Below, one piece after another: positions 9,130-20,900 of a stretch of 64,000 bases of DNA. The stretch's first letter is position 1, and the number at the start of each line of letters is the position of its first letter. The notes beneath the pieces are model-generated. The model was not told the origin of the DNA and did no database searches. It saw only the letters and a list, made by a program, of their open reading frames with translations. A program made the position numbers and the translations under genes. Location: the NCBI RefSeq assembly GCF_021018895.1, contig NC_079376.1, forward strand, positions 26,219,001 to 26,283,000, given 5' to 3'. The stretch is from Seriola aureovittata. Its lineage: Eukaryota > Chordata > Actinopteri > Carangiformes > Carangidae.

Positions 9130-11690
9130 AAATCTATTTCAAATTACAATGCAAACAACTTACATATATACATATTGCCTCAAAATGTCTAATTATTATT
9201 ACAGACTTAATGCAGTGACAATTAATGAAGGATTCGAAGTGTGTTTCTTTTTCTGTCATGGATAATATACAATGGATCAGATTTTGTCCCTTGGCTTTGA
9301 ATTTGACTAGCTCAGACTTGAGTTTGTAAAATACTGACACAATTGCAGTACAGCAAGCCTGATATTTTATCTTTAGATCAGAAATGTGTTGGACTGCATT
9401 TTGCACAGATGCCTGTTGTTGCTGAGTGAGGATGAGTTGAGGTGGTTCTACAGTTACAGCCGGGAACTCTTCGTCGTCAAGTGTGGGCAGTGCTTGAATT
9501 CCATGTTGAGTGAGGAGCATCAATGTTTTGGTCGCTGTAGGGATTTTCCCCAAAGACATTGTTGACAGCTGTGTTGTCTGTTGCAATGTTTTTGAGCATG
9601 CCCTCTCTCCAGAGTTGAGCTGGTGTGCGATTATTTTCTGTTCGCAACACATGGTGGTTCCAGGCCTGTCTAAAGTGCTCCAGCCTGTTTTGAATCTCAG
9701 GAAGAAAAACAATATGCAGTGAAAGTCTGTGGACATCACGCCAAAGAAATTCAATTCTCTGATTGTGTACTGATTCTCCTGTTATGAAAGTTCTGTGTTC
9801 AAGTCCTTGAATTAGATGCTTTCACCACCATGGTCAGATCTGACTCTCGAGGGTAGTCCATAGCGGCACGTTGCTTTCAAAAACTGAGAAAGCACCATTA
9901 TGGCACGATTGTCTGTGCAGCAGTTGAGGAAGGCAATGAGACGGGGGTGTCCATCAATGGCACCATGAATCACAAAGCCCCATCTACAAAGGTTGGATAA
10001 CAAATAAGAAAATTATTACTTGAAAATTATGAAAATATAGTATGGACAGTAGTCTGGAAACAATATAGCTGTAAACTATAGTTTTTAACTTGCAGTAGTT
10101 CTTTTCAAAGTGGTGGTTAATCAAAAGTATGACAAGTCTGGTAATTAACCGTATAAGGCGCATGTTCCTATCAATGTGCCACAAACTGTTAGGGTATGGT
10201 GCATGATAAACCCGTCTTCCAACTGTCTGGCTCCATCTCCTTGCAGCAGCAATAGGATTTATCCTCGTCAACATCTCACGCACCCCAGACCGTGTAACAA
10301 TCACACCCTGTGCACGCAACAGGGCTCTCATCATCTGAAATAGATTTTTGAAAAGATAGAAATTACTATGATCCTCACAAAACAATGACACACAAATGAG
10401 AATTACTATACAAAAGATAAAGACCACCAATAACCTCATTCCCAGAATGAGGATATTGGCCCTGAAGTTGCCTCACATGCTGTTCCAGTTTGTCATCATC
10501 TATTGCTCACAATCTACTTCTCACAGGTACCCATCAACTTTGACCTCTTGTAAAGGAATGATGAGGAGCATCCCAGTATTTTAGCAGTCTTTTTAATTGT
10601 ATGACCTTGCTTCAGCAGAAATTCAATATGTTCTCTGGTAAATCAATGGTTGGTCTGCCTCTCCTTCCTACAAAAAAGGGAAAAGAGAACAATAACTGTT
10701 TGCATGTGATTCTGCAGTTAAGCAGCAATGGACACATTTTTAAGGGACAGTTATTTATTCGTTATTTATCTACAGTATTTATGACCATACAAATTTGCAT
10801 ATTGTTAATGAATAATGTGAGCATGGTCCAATAAGCTAATGTGAGTGTCTATATTCTGCCCTTATGTATAATTAAAAAACCTTACAAAAATTAGAACATT
10901 TATGAAAGGGAAAGTAGAAAGAATGAATCGGTATATTGATGGTTTTAGTTGATTACTTGTTTTTGTGACTGTAAGTTTGAAAGACACTAGGTGTCACTGC
11001 TACCACACAGGCTGCACAGATAGCCAGGCGTGTGATGGAGAGACTTGAAGAATTGCTAAAATATTTATTGCTGTGACCACAATTACTGATTGTTTAAATA
11101 AGCGAATGAATACATGAATGAAGACATTTTCAATTATTGCTAAGCACAGCAGTTCATTTGTGCCGGGATACTACAGTTTTGTTTTACAGCAAAGACCATA
11201 CGGCTTTCACATTACTGATCATATCTGGTCTAATAAAAGGCAACTGGGACATGTTTTTATTTTTCTTATGCATGTAACTTACATAGCCTATCTTCCAGTT
11301 AGGTAAATGAGAATTTTATCCAACACTGCGAATTAGCCGGTAGCCTACATTGTATTAGGCTAATTGGTAGGCTACTCTTTGAATAGAAACAATATCTGCA
11401 AAAGTTTAGAGAAAAATCTACATGCATGTAATGTATATGATATGATATGAATGCCGTGATAAACAGACTCACCTGAACTGATGCACCTGACAGAGAAACT
11501 TCGGTCTTCGTCTGCCTGGACATTAGCTGTAATTAGCATTCTCAGTTCAGCCAAACTGCTTCTCAGTTCAATGTTTGTGTCTGGAGACAGTAAATGTTCG
11601 ATTCTCTCAAGATTTCTACCACAGTTTTCGATGGAAAAATGTTCGCTCTCTCCACCAATCCCGATTGAGGGCTCGTTCAATTTCGTGGCA
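9130..11690 (-). pseudogene. decayed multi-exon integrase-core-domain gene
   Basis: Four minus-strand exons join with correct phase. Exon 1 is about 11690-11473 (helical N-terminus NLERIEHLLSPDTNIELRSS, donor TTCAG|GTGAGT). Exon 2 is 10667-10435 (acceptor TTTTTTGTAG; a helix-turn-helix region, IEFLLKQGHTIKKTAKILGC). Exon 3 is 10334-10150 (MLTRINPIAAARRW, NSLWHID). Exon 4 runs from 9983 (WGFVIHGAIDGHPRLIAFL, YGLPSRVRSDHGGES, later EFLWRDVH and a Gln-rich tail to about 9134). WHID, IDG and RSDHGGE fit the rve/DDE integrase core found in a family of fish genes. Exon 2 has compensating frameshifts and a TAG, and exon 4 has stops and a missing block, so it is inactive. Function of the family is unknown to me. 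Confidence 0.6.
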
Positions 11691-11759
11691 TTTTCTTGTG
11701 ATTTTCTCGATTACCGCCAATGCCATGACTGCTTTCTTGCCTTGCACTGAGGGAAACGA

Positions 11760-12730
11760 CATAATTCTGGATATCTGAAATGACGACGACAGGGAAACCT
11801 ACTGGAGAAAGTGATGTCATTTTTACTAGTCCAGATATCTCAAAAGATAATAGGCTGATAAATGTCAAAATGGCTCACTTATTCGTTATGACTAGTAACA
11901 ATTGGATTGAAGATATCTGAAATGGGAGTTTTTCCTAGTAAGAATTATATTGCAGATATCCAGAATGAACATTTTAGATATCCAAAATGTAATTGTGTAA
12001 ATTGAAAGCCCAATACACATGAATGGCAAAAGTGACGTCATTTGTCCTAGGAAGAATGATGTTGTGGATATCTGAAATGACAATTGTGGATAGGAAGAAT
12101 GTCATTGTGGATATCTGAAATGTTAATTTTGACTAGGAAGAATTGAATTACGGATATCTGTAATGAATCCAGTCTAGCTATTAAATGTTAAAACGGCCAC
12201 TTATACTTTTTAAGGATTTAAAGATATCTTGGATTGAATTTTGACTAGGAGAAATAAAGCTTTAGATATCTTGAAATACAATTTCTACTAGTCAGAATGT
12301 GATTACAGATATCTCTAATTGCCATTGATATTATGGATATCTAGAATATAATTGTGGATAGTCAATGAACCCTTAATTATTATTATTTTGGGCCTTTATT
12401 GACAGTGCAGTAGAGAGAGACAGGAAATGGGGAGGCAGAGAGAGGGGGAATGACATGCAGCAAAGGGCTATCTGGTACATGGGGCGGATGCTAAACCAAC
12501 TGACCTACTTGACGCCCCTTCTCAATGAACCCTTTTTATGTTAAAATGGCATCCTATCTACCCGTCAACAGATAGTCACAATACATTTTTGGATATCTGC
12601 AATTGTTTTGTTTCTAGTCATAATTCTAATTGTAGATATCTGAAATTACATTTTTACTAGTCATAGTACGAATTGTGGATATCCATAATGACATTTTTAC
12701 TAGTCTCAATGTATTTTTGGATATTCCCCC
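11760..12730. repeat. degenerate GATATC / ACTAG repeat field
   Basis: At least twelve GATATC-type cores (GGATATCTGAAATG, CAGATATCTC, GGATATCCATAATG and similar) recur. Many are separated by TTTTGACTAGTAAGAAT-type linkers containing ACTAG or CTAG. The spacing is roughly 30-70 bp and irregular. Both cores are palindromic and the linkers occur in both orientations, suggesting a foldback or inverted-repeat element. A small repeat with its own target duplication interrupts it at 12375-12521. Confidence 0.6.
12375..12521. mobile_element. short SINE-like insertion with 13-bp target duplication
   Basis: The insert contains GCCTTTATTGACAGTGCAG, AGAGAGACAGGAAATGGGG and GACATGCAGCAAAGGG, a phrase set common in fish repeats. 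It is flanked by direct repeats TCAATGAACCCTT (12362-12374 and 12522-12534). It lies inside the GATATC repeat field and is therefore younger than that field. Confidence 0.7.
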
Positions 12731-12734
12731 ATTT

Positions 12735-13305
12735 TTGAATCACCGTCAGTTCCAATTATTTTTGAAGGAGGTGGGCACAGAACATAGAGATGTGCCATAC
12801 CATACAGAAGTAAGGTGGCTGAGTAGGAGTGATTTTTTTGAGCTTCAGGAAGTAATAACTCTTTTGTGCAAAGTAAAGGAAAACCCTTGTCAGATCCAAA
12901 CTGGGTGTATGATTTTGCCAAGTTGTGTGACATAACTGAGCATCCCGCCCAACTGAATCAGAGGCTGCAGGGCCGCCAAGAAGTCATGACAGGGATGTAC
13001 AATGCGATCACAGCTTTCCAGCTGAAATTGCACCTAATGAAGTCCCAACTTGAACAGGACAGTCTTGCCCACTTTTCTGTCTGTCAGAGCATCTCAACCT
13101 CAGTTGCTTGATTGGTTACCAAAGTGAACCAGTTGATTAATGAATTTGATCTGCGCTTCTCTGACTTTAAAGTACAGCACTTAACCTTTGCCATCTTTGC
13201 CAATCCGTTCACCACCGGCATCGACAGTGCACCACATCACCCTCAGATGGAGTTAATAGAACTCCAATGCAACAGTAGCCTGAGAGCAAAGTTCTGGGAT
13301 GCTCC
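12735..13305 (+). pseudogene. hAT transposase fragment (ZBED5/GTF2IRD2-like group)
   Basis: Successive frames read [32 protein letters not shown], then [40 protein letters not shown] and [16 protein letters not shown]. The RWLSR, HLNxLNxxLQGK-type and MELIELQC motifs belong to the alpha-helical insertion and C-terminal half of this hAT transposase group. There are several frameshifts and a stop. No terminal repeats or target duplication are visible, so it is a fragment. It is a different family member from the hAT at 53174-55856. Confidence 0.7.
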
Positions 13306-14339
13306 TCCTATATATATACTATATATACAATATAATGAAATGTATTAAAATCTGGAATAGGTACAATGTAATATGTGTGCATTCTAATGGTTGCGCTTGA
13401 ATTTTTTTTTTTGTGTGTTTGTTGTGATATGCAGAGATTTGTTGCACCATAGTTATACCCCTCTCAACTGCAACCAAAAAGTTAAACAAAGTTAATGTAA
13501 TAAATATTGCAAAAAAAAAAAGAACTTCATTATTCACTTGAAAATTTTTATCTTTGATGGATGAGTGATGATGAGGGTTTCTTAATCGCATATCATGTAT
13601 AAGCATGTGTTTTTGTTACCAAACTAAGTTTTTAAATAAATTGTGCAATAGTTGTACAATTGAATATCTCCTTGCAAGTATTTTTCCCAGACTTCTACTT
13701 TCAGAGCTAGTTATTAAGTTATAACTAAAACCGGTTATAATCGAATGCAGAGGCAATTATGTAATATGACAAAGAGTAGATATATTAAGTCTTACAGTTA
13801 CAACCGGCCCTTTGAGGGCAACCATAATACTGATGTGACCTGGGATGAAATTGAGTTTGACACCCCTGTTGTAGAGGAACAACGAGGAGCTAAACATTAT
13901 GCATCAACCCAAGATTTATCATTAATACAAAATGTAAAATCTCTTCAGAGACCAACAAAAATTGCCACAGTTGACTGTATTTCAAGTCATCCAAGCAGGG
14001 TATTCGGTTAAGTTTTCAAACAGCAATAATCACGTCTCAGCATTATTTAACAAATAATCTCACAAGCATTCATGAATTTAAAATTGGTTTTATGAGATTT
14101 TAGAAAGGTTTCATTTTCACAGCAGAATGATGATGATCACTTGAAGGTCTGTAGCATGTCAGAGAATGTCACCGATCAAGCACCAGCATCACTTGTGGTG
14201 GTCTAACCACATTGACTGGTAATGTGTAATGGTCTAACTGTGATCAGAGTGTGGAAACAGTGGAAATATTGTGGAACAAAATAACACCAGTAAAAGTTAA
14301 ATGTTGCAACAACCATGAGAACATGTTTATGCAATATGT
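13306..14339. other. no firm feature; one unrecognised 88-codon ORF
   Basis: This is AT-rich sequence. The plus-strand ORF at 13745-14011 (containing GNHNTDVTWDEIEFDTP) is not low-complexity, but I do not recognise it. No splice or promoter context supports it as a gene. Confidence 0.3.
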
Positions 14340-14545
14340 GGCTACAAACCAACCACTACTACCACAGAATACATTTGTTTGTAGCCTTATTCTGATTGGT
14401 TGGCTCGTCTTTAGCCTAGCTGTATTCTAATTGATTAATTTGTAGTCATATTCTAATTGTTCTGTAGCCCTTTTCTGATTGGTTGGTTGGGTTGAAGCCA
14501 TAACTTGATTGGTTTATTTGTAGCTGTATTCTAATTGGTTAAAGA
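14340..14545. repeat. degenerate tandem array with ATTGG (inverted CCAAT) units
   Basis: The phrase TTTGTAGCC..TATTCTGATTGGTTGG recurs about six times with a spacing of roughly 35-50 bp (near 14375, 14420, 14450, 14475, 14500 and 14525). Several copies carry TGATTGG or TAATTGG. It reads as a short decayed minisatellite. Confidence 0.5.
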
Positions 14546-14905
14546 TTCCTGCAGAGGAATGTCCTCCTTGCTCGAGCTGCAGTAGAGGGAGTAAGTGCTT
14601 TGTGTGTTAGAAACATAACTATGTATATTGAACAGAACATTTATTTTCTTTTTTTTTTTTTTGAACATTATTTTTATTGAACTTTTACATTACAAAACAA
14701 AGGGTAAGGAAAACACAATACAGTAATGTATTAACATAATAATAAAGTTGCAGCATTAATTAAAATAAATATTGGAGTAGTAAGGATTTTGAAAACAAAA
14801 CAAACAGACAAAAATAAGTAAATAAAAAAAAAATAAGAATTGAAAATTTCAATAAATAAATAAATAAATAAATAAATAAGAGTGGTGCAGTACAGATTTA
14901 TTGAG

Positions 14906-17900
14906 TCATGTTTCTAGGAAATTAATCCAAGCTTTCCATTTCTGTAGGAATCTCTGTTGGTTACCTCTTACATTATATGTGATCTTTTCTAATGGCATAC
15001 AGTGGTTAAGTTCATTTACCCAGTGAGAGTGATTAGGGGAATCTTCAGCTATCCACTTGGACAGAATGCATTTTTTTGCTGCCGTCATGGCCAGTCCAAA
15101 GAAGTCAGCTAAGTGTTTCGAACTAAACCGGAGAGTGGAGTAGTCACCGAGGAGCACTATAAGAGGTGATAAGCTAAGTTCCATCTTTAGGACTTTCTTA
15201 AGTGTATGTTCTATATCCTTCCACCACTGTTCTAACTGTGGGCACGTCCAAAACATGTGTAGGAGATTCCCTATCTCAGTTTTGCACCTTTTGCAGAATG
15301 AAGAAGTGCTGCCTTTGAAACGGCTAATTTTCTCAGGAGTGTAGTACACTCTATGAATAGTTTTAAAATTACAAATTCTGTATCTTGTGTTAATAAATCT
15401 TTTATGTGCATCTGTAAGCAGTGAAGACCAATGATCGTCCTCTATTTGGATTTCGAGATCCTTTTCCCATTTTTCTTTAATCAAATTAATGTTGGCTTTG
15501 TTATTTTTTATCAAAAGGTTATAAGTTTTTGAAATCTGTTTTTTATTTGTTCCTTGAGTGAGCAGTGATTCTAGCTGAGAAATCTCCGGTTTTTCCAGGG
15601 CACCACCAAGCTGTGATCGTATAAAGTGCCTTAACTGGAGATATCTATAAAAATGAGTGGCCGGCAATTGACAGGAGTCTCTCAACTGCTGAAATGATTT
15701 TAGTGTGTTACCATCATACAGGTCACCTATCTTGTTTATGTTCTTCTGGCCCCATATCTTGAAACCCAGGTCTTTCTGTACAAAGTCTAAGGAAGGGTTG
15801 GAACCTATAGGGGTAAGTGGAGATAGGGAGGTGCCTAGTCCTAAAAAGTGGTTAATTTTGTCCCAGATCCTAAGTGAGTGAGTGATGATTGGGTTATTTG
15901 TGCATTTTGTTATAGTTTTAATGTTGAAACAATATGGGATATGCGATAGATCACTTTCTATTTGTGTCCAGGAAGGAGCCTCGTCATCTCTAAACCAGTA
16001 AAAGAGTGGTCGTAACTGGGCAGCCCAAAAGTATAACTGAATATCTGGGAGCCCTAGACCTCCTCTCTCTATCGGTAGACATAGTGTGGACCTTTTAATT
16101 CTCTGGGCCTTGTTACTCCAAATAAATCTTGCAGCTAATTTATTATATTTTTTAAAGAAAGATTGTGGAAGATCAATTGGTATTGATTGGAATAGGTACA
16201 TGAGTCTAGGGAATATATTCATTTTGATGACGTTTGTTCTTCCTATAAGACTTAGAGGAAGAGTTGTCCATCTGACCAGGTCTTTCTCGATCTTTTGTAA
16301 CAGAGGTAAATAGTTAAGTTTATAAAGGTTCTTGATAGTACCGTCTGTTATAATACCTAGATATTTGATCTTTGATTGAACCTGAAAGGGTGAACAGAGA
16401 GTTGCCGTAAATGAGTCTGGGGTAGATAGTGGGAGGAGCTCGCTTTTAGACCAGTTAATCTTGTAACCAGAGAAGCTACTAAAGTCATCTATCAGACTCA
16501 ATAAGGTTTTGAGTGAAATGTCCGGATTGGATAGAAACAAGAGTATATCGTCCGCATATAGCGCAATTTTGTGAGTAGATTTCCCAATTGGAATTCCCAT
16601 TATGTTAGGATCTTCTCTAATTCGCTGAGCTAAAGGTTCCAGGATGAGCGCAAAGATAAGGGGTGATAGGGGGCACCCCTGTCTTGTGCCACGTCCAACA
16701 GCGAAGGAGTTTGATATAATTCCATTGGTGCTAACCCTGGCTCTAGGTTTATCATATAGAAGCTTCACACAATTCATAAAATAATTACCAAAATTGAAAT
16801 GCTCCAGGACTTTATACATGTAACACCACTCCACGCGATCAAACGCCTTTTCTGCGTCTAATGAAGCGATTACAGGTGTGTCCTTAGGGCTTCTTATCTC
16901 TGAGGTTATGTAGAAAAGGCGTCTCAGGTTGTTCATTGAGGATCTATTTCTTATAAAGCCGGTCTGGTCTTTGTGAATGAGGAAGGAAAGGTGTTTTTCT
17001 AATCTTATCGCTATTGCCTTGGCAAAGATTTTACTTTCCACCGAGAGTAAAGAAATTGGGCGATAAGAAGCCATTATTTCAGGGTCTTTCTCTGGTTTGC
17101 AGATTAATGCAATGAGAGCTTCTTGTGCTGTTGGGGGCAGTGTTTTGTTGTTAATCGAGTGGCGGTACATGTCCATTAAAGGTTTCATCAATTGACTTTG
17201 GAATTTTTTATAAAATTCGGGTGTGAACCCATCTAGTGCAGGGGCTTTCCCGGACTGAAGAGTCATCAGAGCTTGCAAGATTTCGTTACTGGTTAGCGGC
17301 TGTTCTAAAATAGTTTGATCTAGCAGTGATAATTTTGGTAGACTCAATGAGGAAAGAAATTTCTCACATTTATCTACGGTGTTTACACACTCTGATGAGT
17401 ATAAATTTTCATAAAACTTTTGAAAGCCATTATTTATCTCTTTAGGGTTACATGTAATAGTGTTATCAGGTTTTTTAATTTTCTGAATCAAGGAGGAGGA
17501 GATCTGTTTTTTCAATTGCCAAGCCAATAGTTTGTTTCCTTTATCCCCTAGTTCATAGTACCTTTGCCTAGTCCTAAGTAAAGCTTTCTCTGTTTTGTAT
17601 GTGTTTATTACATTATATTAGTTACGTTTTCTTATGAGTGCCCTATATAAGCCTTCCGACCTTGTTTTAAAATGTTCCTTTTCCAAATTCCTTATTTCTG
17701 CTTCCAGAAGTTCCAATTCTTTCCAGTGTTCTTTTTTCCTGCGACTTGTAAAGGAGATTATTTGTCCCCTCAGGTAGGCCTTTAAGGCTTCCCAAAGTAT
17801 AGAGGGCGATGGAGCAGTCTCAGAATTGGTCTCCAGAAATAATTCGATATGGGAGGAAATAAATTTATCAAACTCTGGATTATGCAGTAGTAAGGGGTTA

Positions 17901-18016
17901 ACTCTCCACCTGTAAAATTTCTCAAACTTGTCTTTAGGAAGCATTAACAATGAGATGGGGGCATGGTCTGACATTACACAGGGTAGATATTCACAGCTAC
18001 TAACCCTATGAACCAT
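14906..18016 (-). pseudogene. LINE ORF2, end of endonuclease, reverse transcriptase and C-terminal knuckle; one nonsense codon
   Basis: The frame resumes at 18016 (MSDHAPISL) and is open to 17621. It meets one TAA at 17618-17620 after LIRKRN, then stays in the same frame to 14906. RT motifs are APALDGFTPEFYKKF, SYRPISLLSV, KDQTGFIRNRS, ASLDAEKAFDRVEW, GTRQGCPLSPL and the catalytic IALYADDILLF (YADD near 16546-16557). A C-terminal knuckle FCKRCKTEIGNLLHMFWTC precedes a conserved WW. With a single nonsense codon and one upstream frameshift, this copy is two changes away from a complete ORF2, but as it stands it is inactive. Confidence 0.9.
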
Positions 18017-18650
18017 TGCTGTAGATATAATGAAATAAATAGTCTATTCTGGTAAAGGAATTATGTACCGGTGAAAAGAATGAATACTCTTTTGTTTTTG
18101 GGTGTGTGTATCTCCATATATCACAGAGCCCCAGATCCTTCATATAAGAGTTAATTACTTTTCTTGATCTGCATTTCATTGGGTTTTTATCAGAGGAGCG
18201 ATCCAGTTTAACATTTAGGGTCAAGTTGAAATCACCAGCTATTATTAAATCCCCCTCTACTTCTGATAATTTCAAAAATAAAGATTGGAAGAAGTTCAGA
18301 TCATCATGGTTTGGGGCATAAATGTTAACCAGGGTAATGGTTTCCGAAAACACCTTGCCTTTCACCACTATAAACCTTCCACCTGGGTCTCGTTCCACTT
18401 TTTCTGGCACAAAGGGGAAGTGTTTGCTTATGAGGATACAGACACCCCTGGAACTTGAGGTAAAGGAACTGAAGAATATCTGACCTCCCCAGATCTTGCC
18501 TAATTTTTCATGTTCTTTTATGTTTAGGTGAGTCTCCTGTAGGAAACACACATCTGTCTTGTTTCTCTTTAAATAAGTTAGTATTTGTTTCCTCTTCACT
18601 GGGTTATGTATGCCATTAATGTTCCATGATAACGATCGCCAAGTGGACAT
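18006..18650 (-). pseudogene. LINE ORF2, APE endonuclease domain (frameshifted at its end)
   Basis: The frame begins MSTWRSLSWNINGI and carries the AP-endonuclease catalytic series: SWNINGI, FLQETHL, NIYAPNH, AGDFNLTL and TRIDYLF. The reading breaks right after RIDYLF (about 18020-18040), where a small indel moves the next block (SDHAPISL, the catalytic His) into another frame. The domain nicks target DNA to prime reverse transcription. One frameshift is the only lesion seen here. Confidence 0.85.
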
Positions 18651-19316
18651 TATGAATGGTATTGGGTGTATTTATCTTCTAAATATTTTCTTGGCATGAG
18701 CTGTGGTGTGAGGGCACTGCAGTTGGTGGGTAATCTTTCCAATGATTTGAGTTTAGCTGTACTGCACCAAAAATAAGTTGTTATAACAAAAGAAACGAAA
18801 AAGAAAGTTAACACAGGGACAAAAGTAGATGTACACAAAGAGAACACTATTCCCCTTCCCCGCCACCCTTTCCCTCCCCCCTCAACCCCCTTACCCGAAC
18901 AGTGGGAGTTGAAAATCACCCAAAAGAACACATGCGCATATTTGCACTCCTCCATAGTACACATGAAGCGCATTGTTAGGTGGTAACGTGGCAGCAATCT
19001 CCTTATTACTGAATATATACTCAAAGCGAACGGATAATGAGAAACAAAGAATAATAAATAATAATATATACATAATCAAAATAAATAGGACCCTCAGTTT
19101 AGTAGGGTTTTGCGGTGTGCTTATCTGCACCCGGTTAACAATTCAAGGACCATAACAGGACAAATTAGAGCAGCCAGATAAATGCAAAAATGTGAACATG
19201 TAACAATTAGCTAGGCTACAACTTAGCCTCATGGTATGCTGCTTGAAAATTAAAGAAACAAAAAGGAACGTGGCAGTGATATAATAGTCATGTCCACTGT
19301 TTATCCTCAACAGAAG

Positions 19317-19355
<39 letters not shown>

Positions 19356-19664
19356 TGAATAAAGTAAACAAGTAACCATCCCATGTCTCCTCAACAGGGC
19401 AATCATTAGGCCACGAATGCCTGGACTTCGTCCTTAATCATTCTTAATAAACAAACTCACCGGTAGAGTGTCTCAGAGGTTGGAAAGTTTGTATGTCCTT
19501 CATGGAGATAGTGCAGGCTCGACTGTAGATCACTCAATCCAATATTGGCGCCAGAGTCAATGTCCTCGTTCTCCAGAGAGAGCCTGCATGTTACAGTCCA
19601 GAAAAAGTTTTTGACAAATAATGGGTAAATTATGAAAATGACTCCCCGCCAGGTAGTACTGTGT

Positions 19665-20519
19665 TCAGCGTGTTGTGGATAGGCTTTCGGCGAATTTAAG
19701 GGCTTCGCCTGGGTCCGTGTAGATTAAATCTTTACCCGCATGTTTCATCAATAGGCGAGCGGGGTAAACCAAGCGATATTCCACTCTTTTCTCCCGCAGG
19801 ATTTTCTTCGTCTCGTCAAACCTGCGTCGTTTCTGCTGAAGCTCAAACGAGTAATCCGGGTAGAGTCGGATGGTGTTGTTTTCATAGCGTAGTGTGCCCA
19901 GTCGTCGCGCCGCTGTTAGAGCTCGCTCCTTATCCTGGTACCGGAGGAATTGCATAATTATCGCCCGCGGTGGTTGACTGGGCTTCGGCCTTGACATCAA
20001 TGATCTGTGTGCCCGCTGCAGCTCCACTCCGTTGGGAAAGGTGTCAGCTCCCAGGATATTTTGCAGTATTTTCTCCACATATTTAGTAAGGGAGCCTCCT
20101 TCACATCCTTCTGGTAGTCCTGTCAGGCGAAGGTTGCATCTCCTGGAGCGGTTCTCCATATCGTCTACCTTAGCTCTCAAGTCCTGAACAGTTTGCTCCG
20201 TTTGAGCGAGGCGTCTTGACAGGGTGTCCATGTCGCCGTCGAGCCTGTTGAGGCCGCCCTCCATGTCCTCTTGTTTTCTCTCGATAAGTGTTGTTTTCTG
20301 TTGCAAAGTTCTTATAGTTGAGTTCAAATCGTCAATCTTACTGGTTATTTCTTTGTTGCCCTGGTTAATGGCTGCCATTATTTTGGCTGAGCTATATTCC
20401 CGTTGAGCACCTTCCTCTCGTTCAGACATGACGGATAGCTTAGCTTTAGCCTGACTGCTAGCTCTTGTTGTAATCGCACCAGGTTGTCTTCTACCTGCCG
20501 ACTTTTTCCTACTATGCAT
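19665..20519 (-). CDS. LINE ORF1 protein (coiled coil, RRM, nucleic-acid chaperone)
   Basis: This is an intact 284-residue ORF. The basic N-terminus is followed by a long heptad-patterned coiled coil (about residues 45-130, for example IDDLNSTIRTLQQK, LSRRLAQTEQTVQDLRAKVD). Then comes an RRM-type segment starting RRCNLRLTGLPEG, and a basic C-terminal domain (FLRYQDKERALTAAR, ELQQKRRRFDETKKIL, YPARLLMKH). This is the classic trimeric L1 ORF1p layout: it coats LINE RNA and promotes strand annealing. The ATG at 20519 is the first in frame within the 5' UTR. There are no lesions. Confidence 0.88.
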   Translation of the reverse strand: MHSRKKSAGRRQPGAITTRASSQAKAKLSVMSEREEGAQREYSSAKIMAAINQGNKEITSKIDDLNSTIRTLQQKTTLIERKQEDMEGGLNRLDGDMDTLSRRLAQTEQTVQDLRAKVDDMENRSRRCNLRLTGLPEGCEGGSLTKYVEKILQNILGADTFPNGVELQRAHRSLMSRPKPSQPPRAIIMQFLRYQDKERALTAARRLGTLRYENNTIRLYPDYSFELQQKRRRFDETKKILREKRVEYRLVYPARLLMKHAGKDLIYTDPGEALKFAESLSTTR

Positions 20520-20694
20520 GTATAGTCCGTCCCTAAGACAGTTAGTAGATAGTTCGCGTTGTTATTTTTGATTATGGACACTTAAAAATCAATTTTTTAA
20601 TCAATGGATATGGAGCTGCTGCTCAGACGTCTGTCCTCTAGCTCGCCATCACGTGACCCCCAGAACATTTATTTTCTTGATAAAAAATCATGTT

Positions 20695-20900
20695 TTTATG
20701 CCTCCTTGCCGGTGATAGCCAGGGCCCTAGGCATTATGTTTCCTACTTGACCATCTGTCCGTCCATCTATCTGTCCCATTCTTGTCAAATTGATTTCTCA
20801 GTAATACCTCGAGGGAATCCCTTCAAATTTGGCACAAATATTCAGTTGGACTAATTTCCTGCAGCTGTCAACTTAATTCAAAGCTTCACTGAAACTGAAT
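20695..20900. repeat. partial fish interspersed repeat
   Basis: CCTCGAGGGAATCCCTTCAAATTTGGCACAAATATTCAGTTGGACT-type wording is a recurrent fish repeat. Only one portion is present, next to the right target duplication of the LINE. The class is not known to me. Confidence 0.5.

Larger units (their letters stand above)
14633..20678 (-). mobile_element. full-length L1/Tx1-type LINE with 18-bp target-site duplication
   Basis: CAGAACATTTATTTTCTT occurs at 14633-14650 and again at 20661-20678. Between them lies a complete minus-strand LINE of about 6.0 kb. It has a 5' end GGGGGTCACGTGATGGCGAG, a 5' UTR of about 140 bp, ORF1, a spacer of about 1 kb containing a poly(A)/(TA)n tract (19313-19357), ORF2, a 3' UTR of about 250 bp and an A-rich tail (T-run at 14651-14662 on the plus strand). 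The perfect duplication and nearly intact ORFs indicate a fairly young insertion. Confidence 0.9.

Noticed and set aside
11760..12730. CRISPR-like array
   Set aside because: Repeats are degenerate, irregularly spaced, palindromic and in both orientations, in a vertebrate genome; no spacer structure or cas genes.
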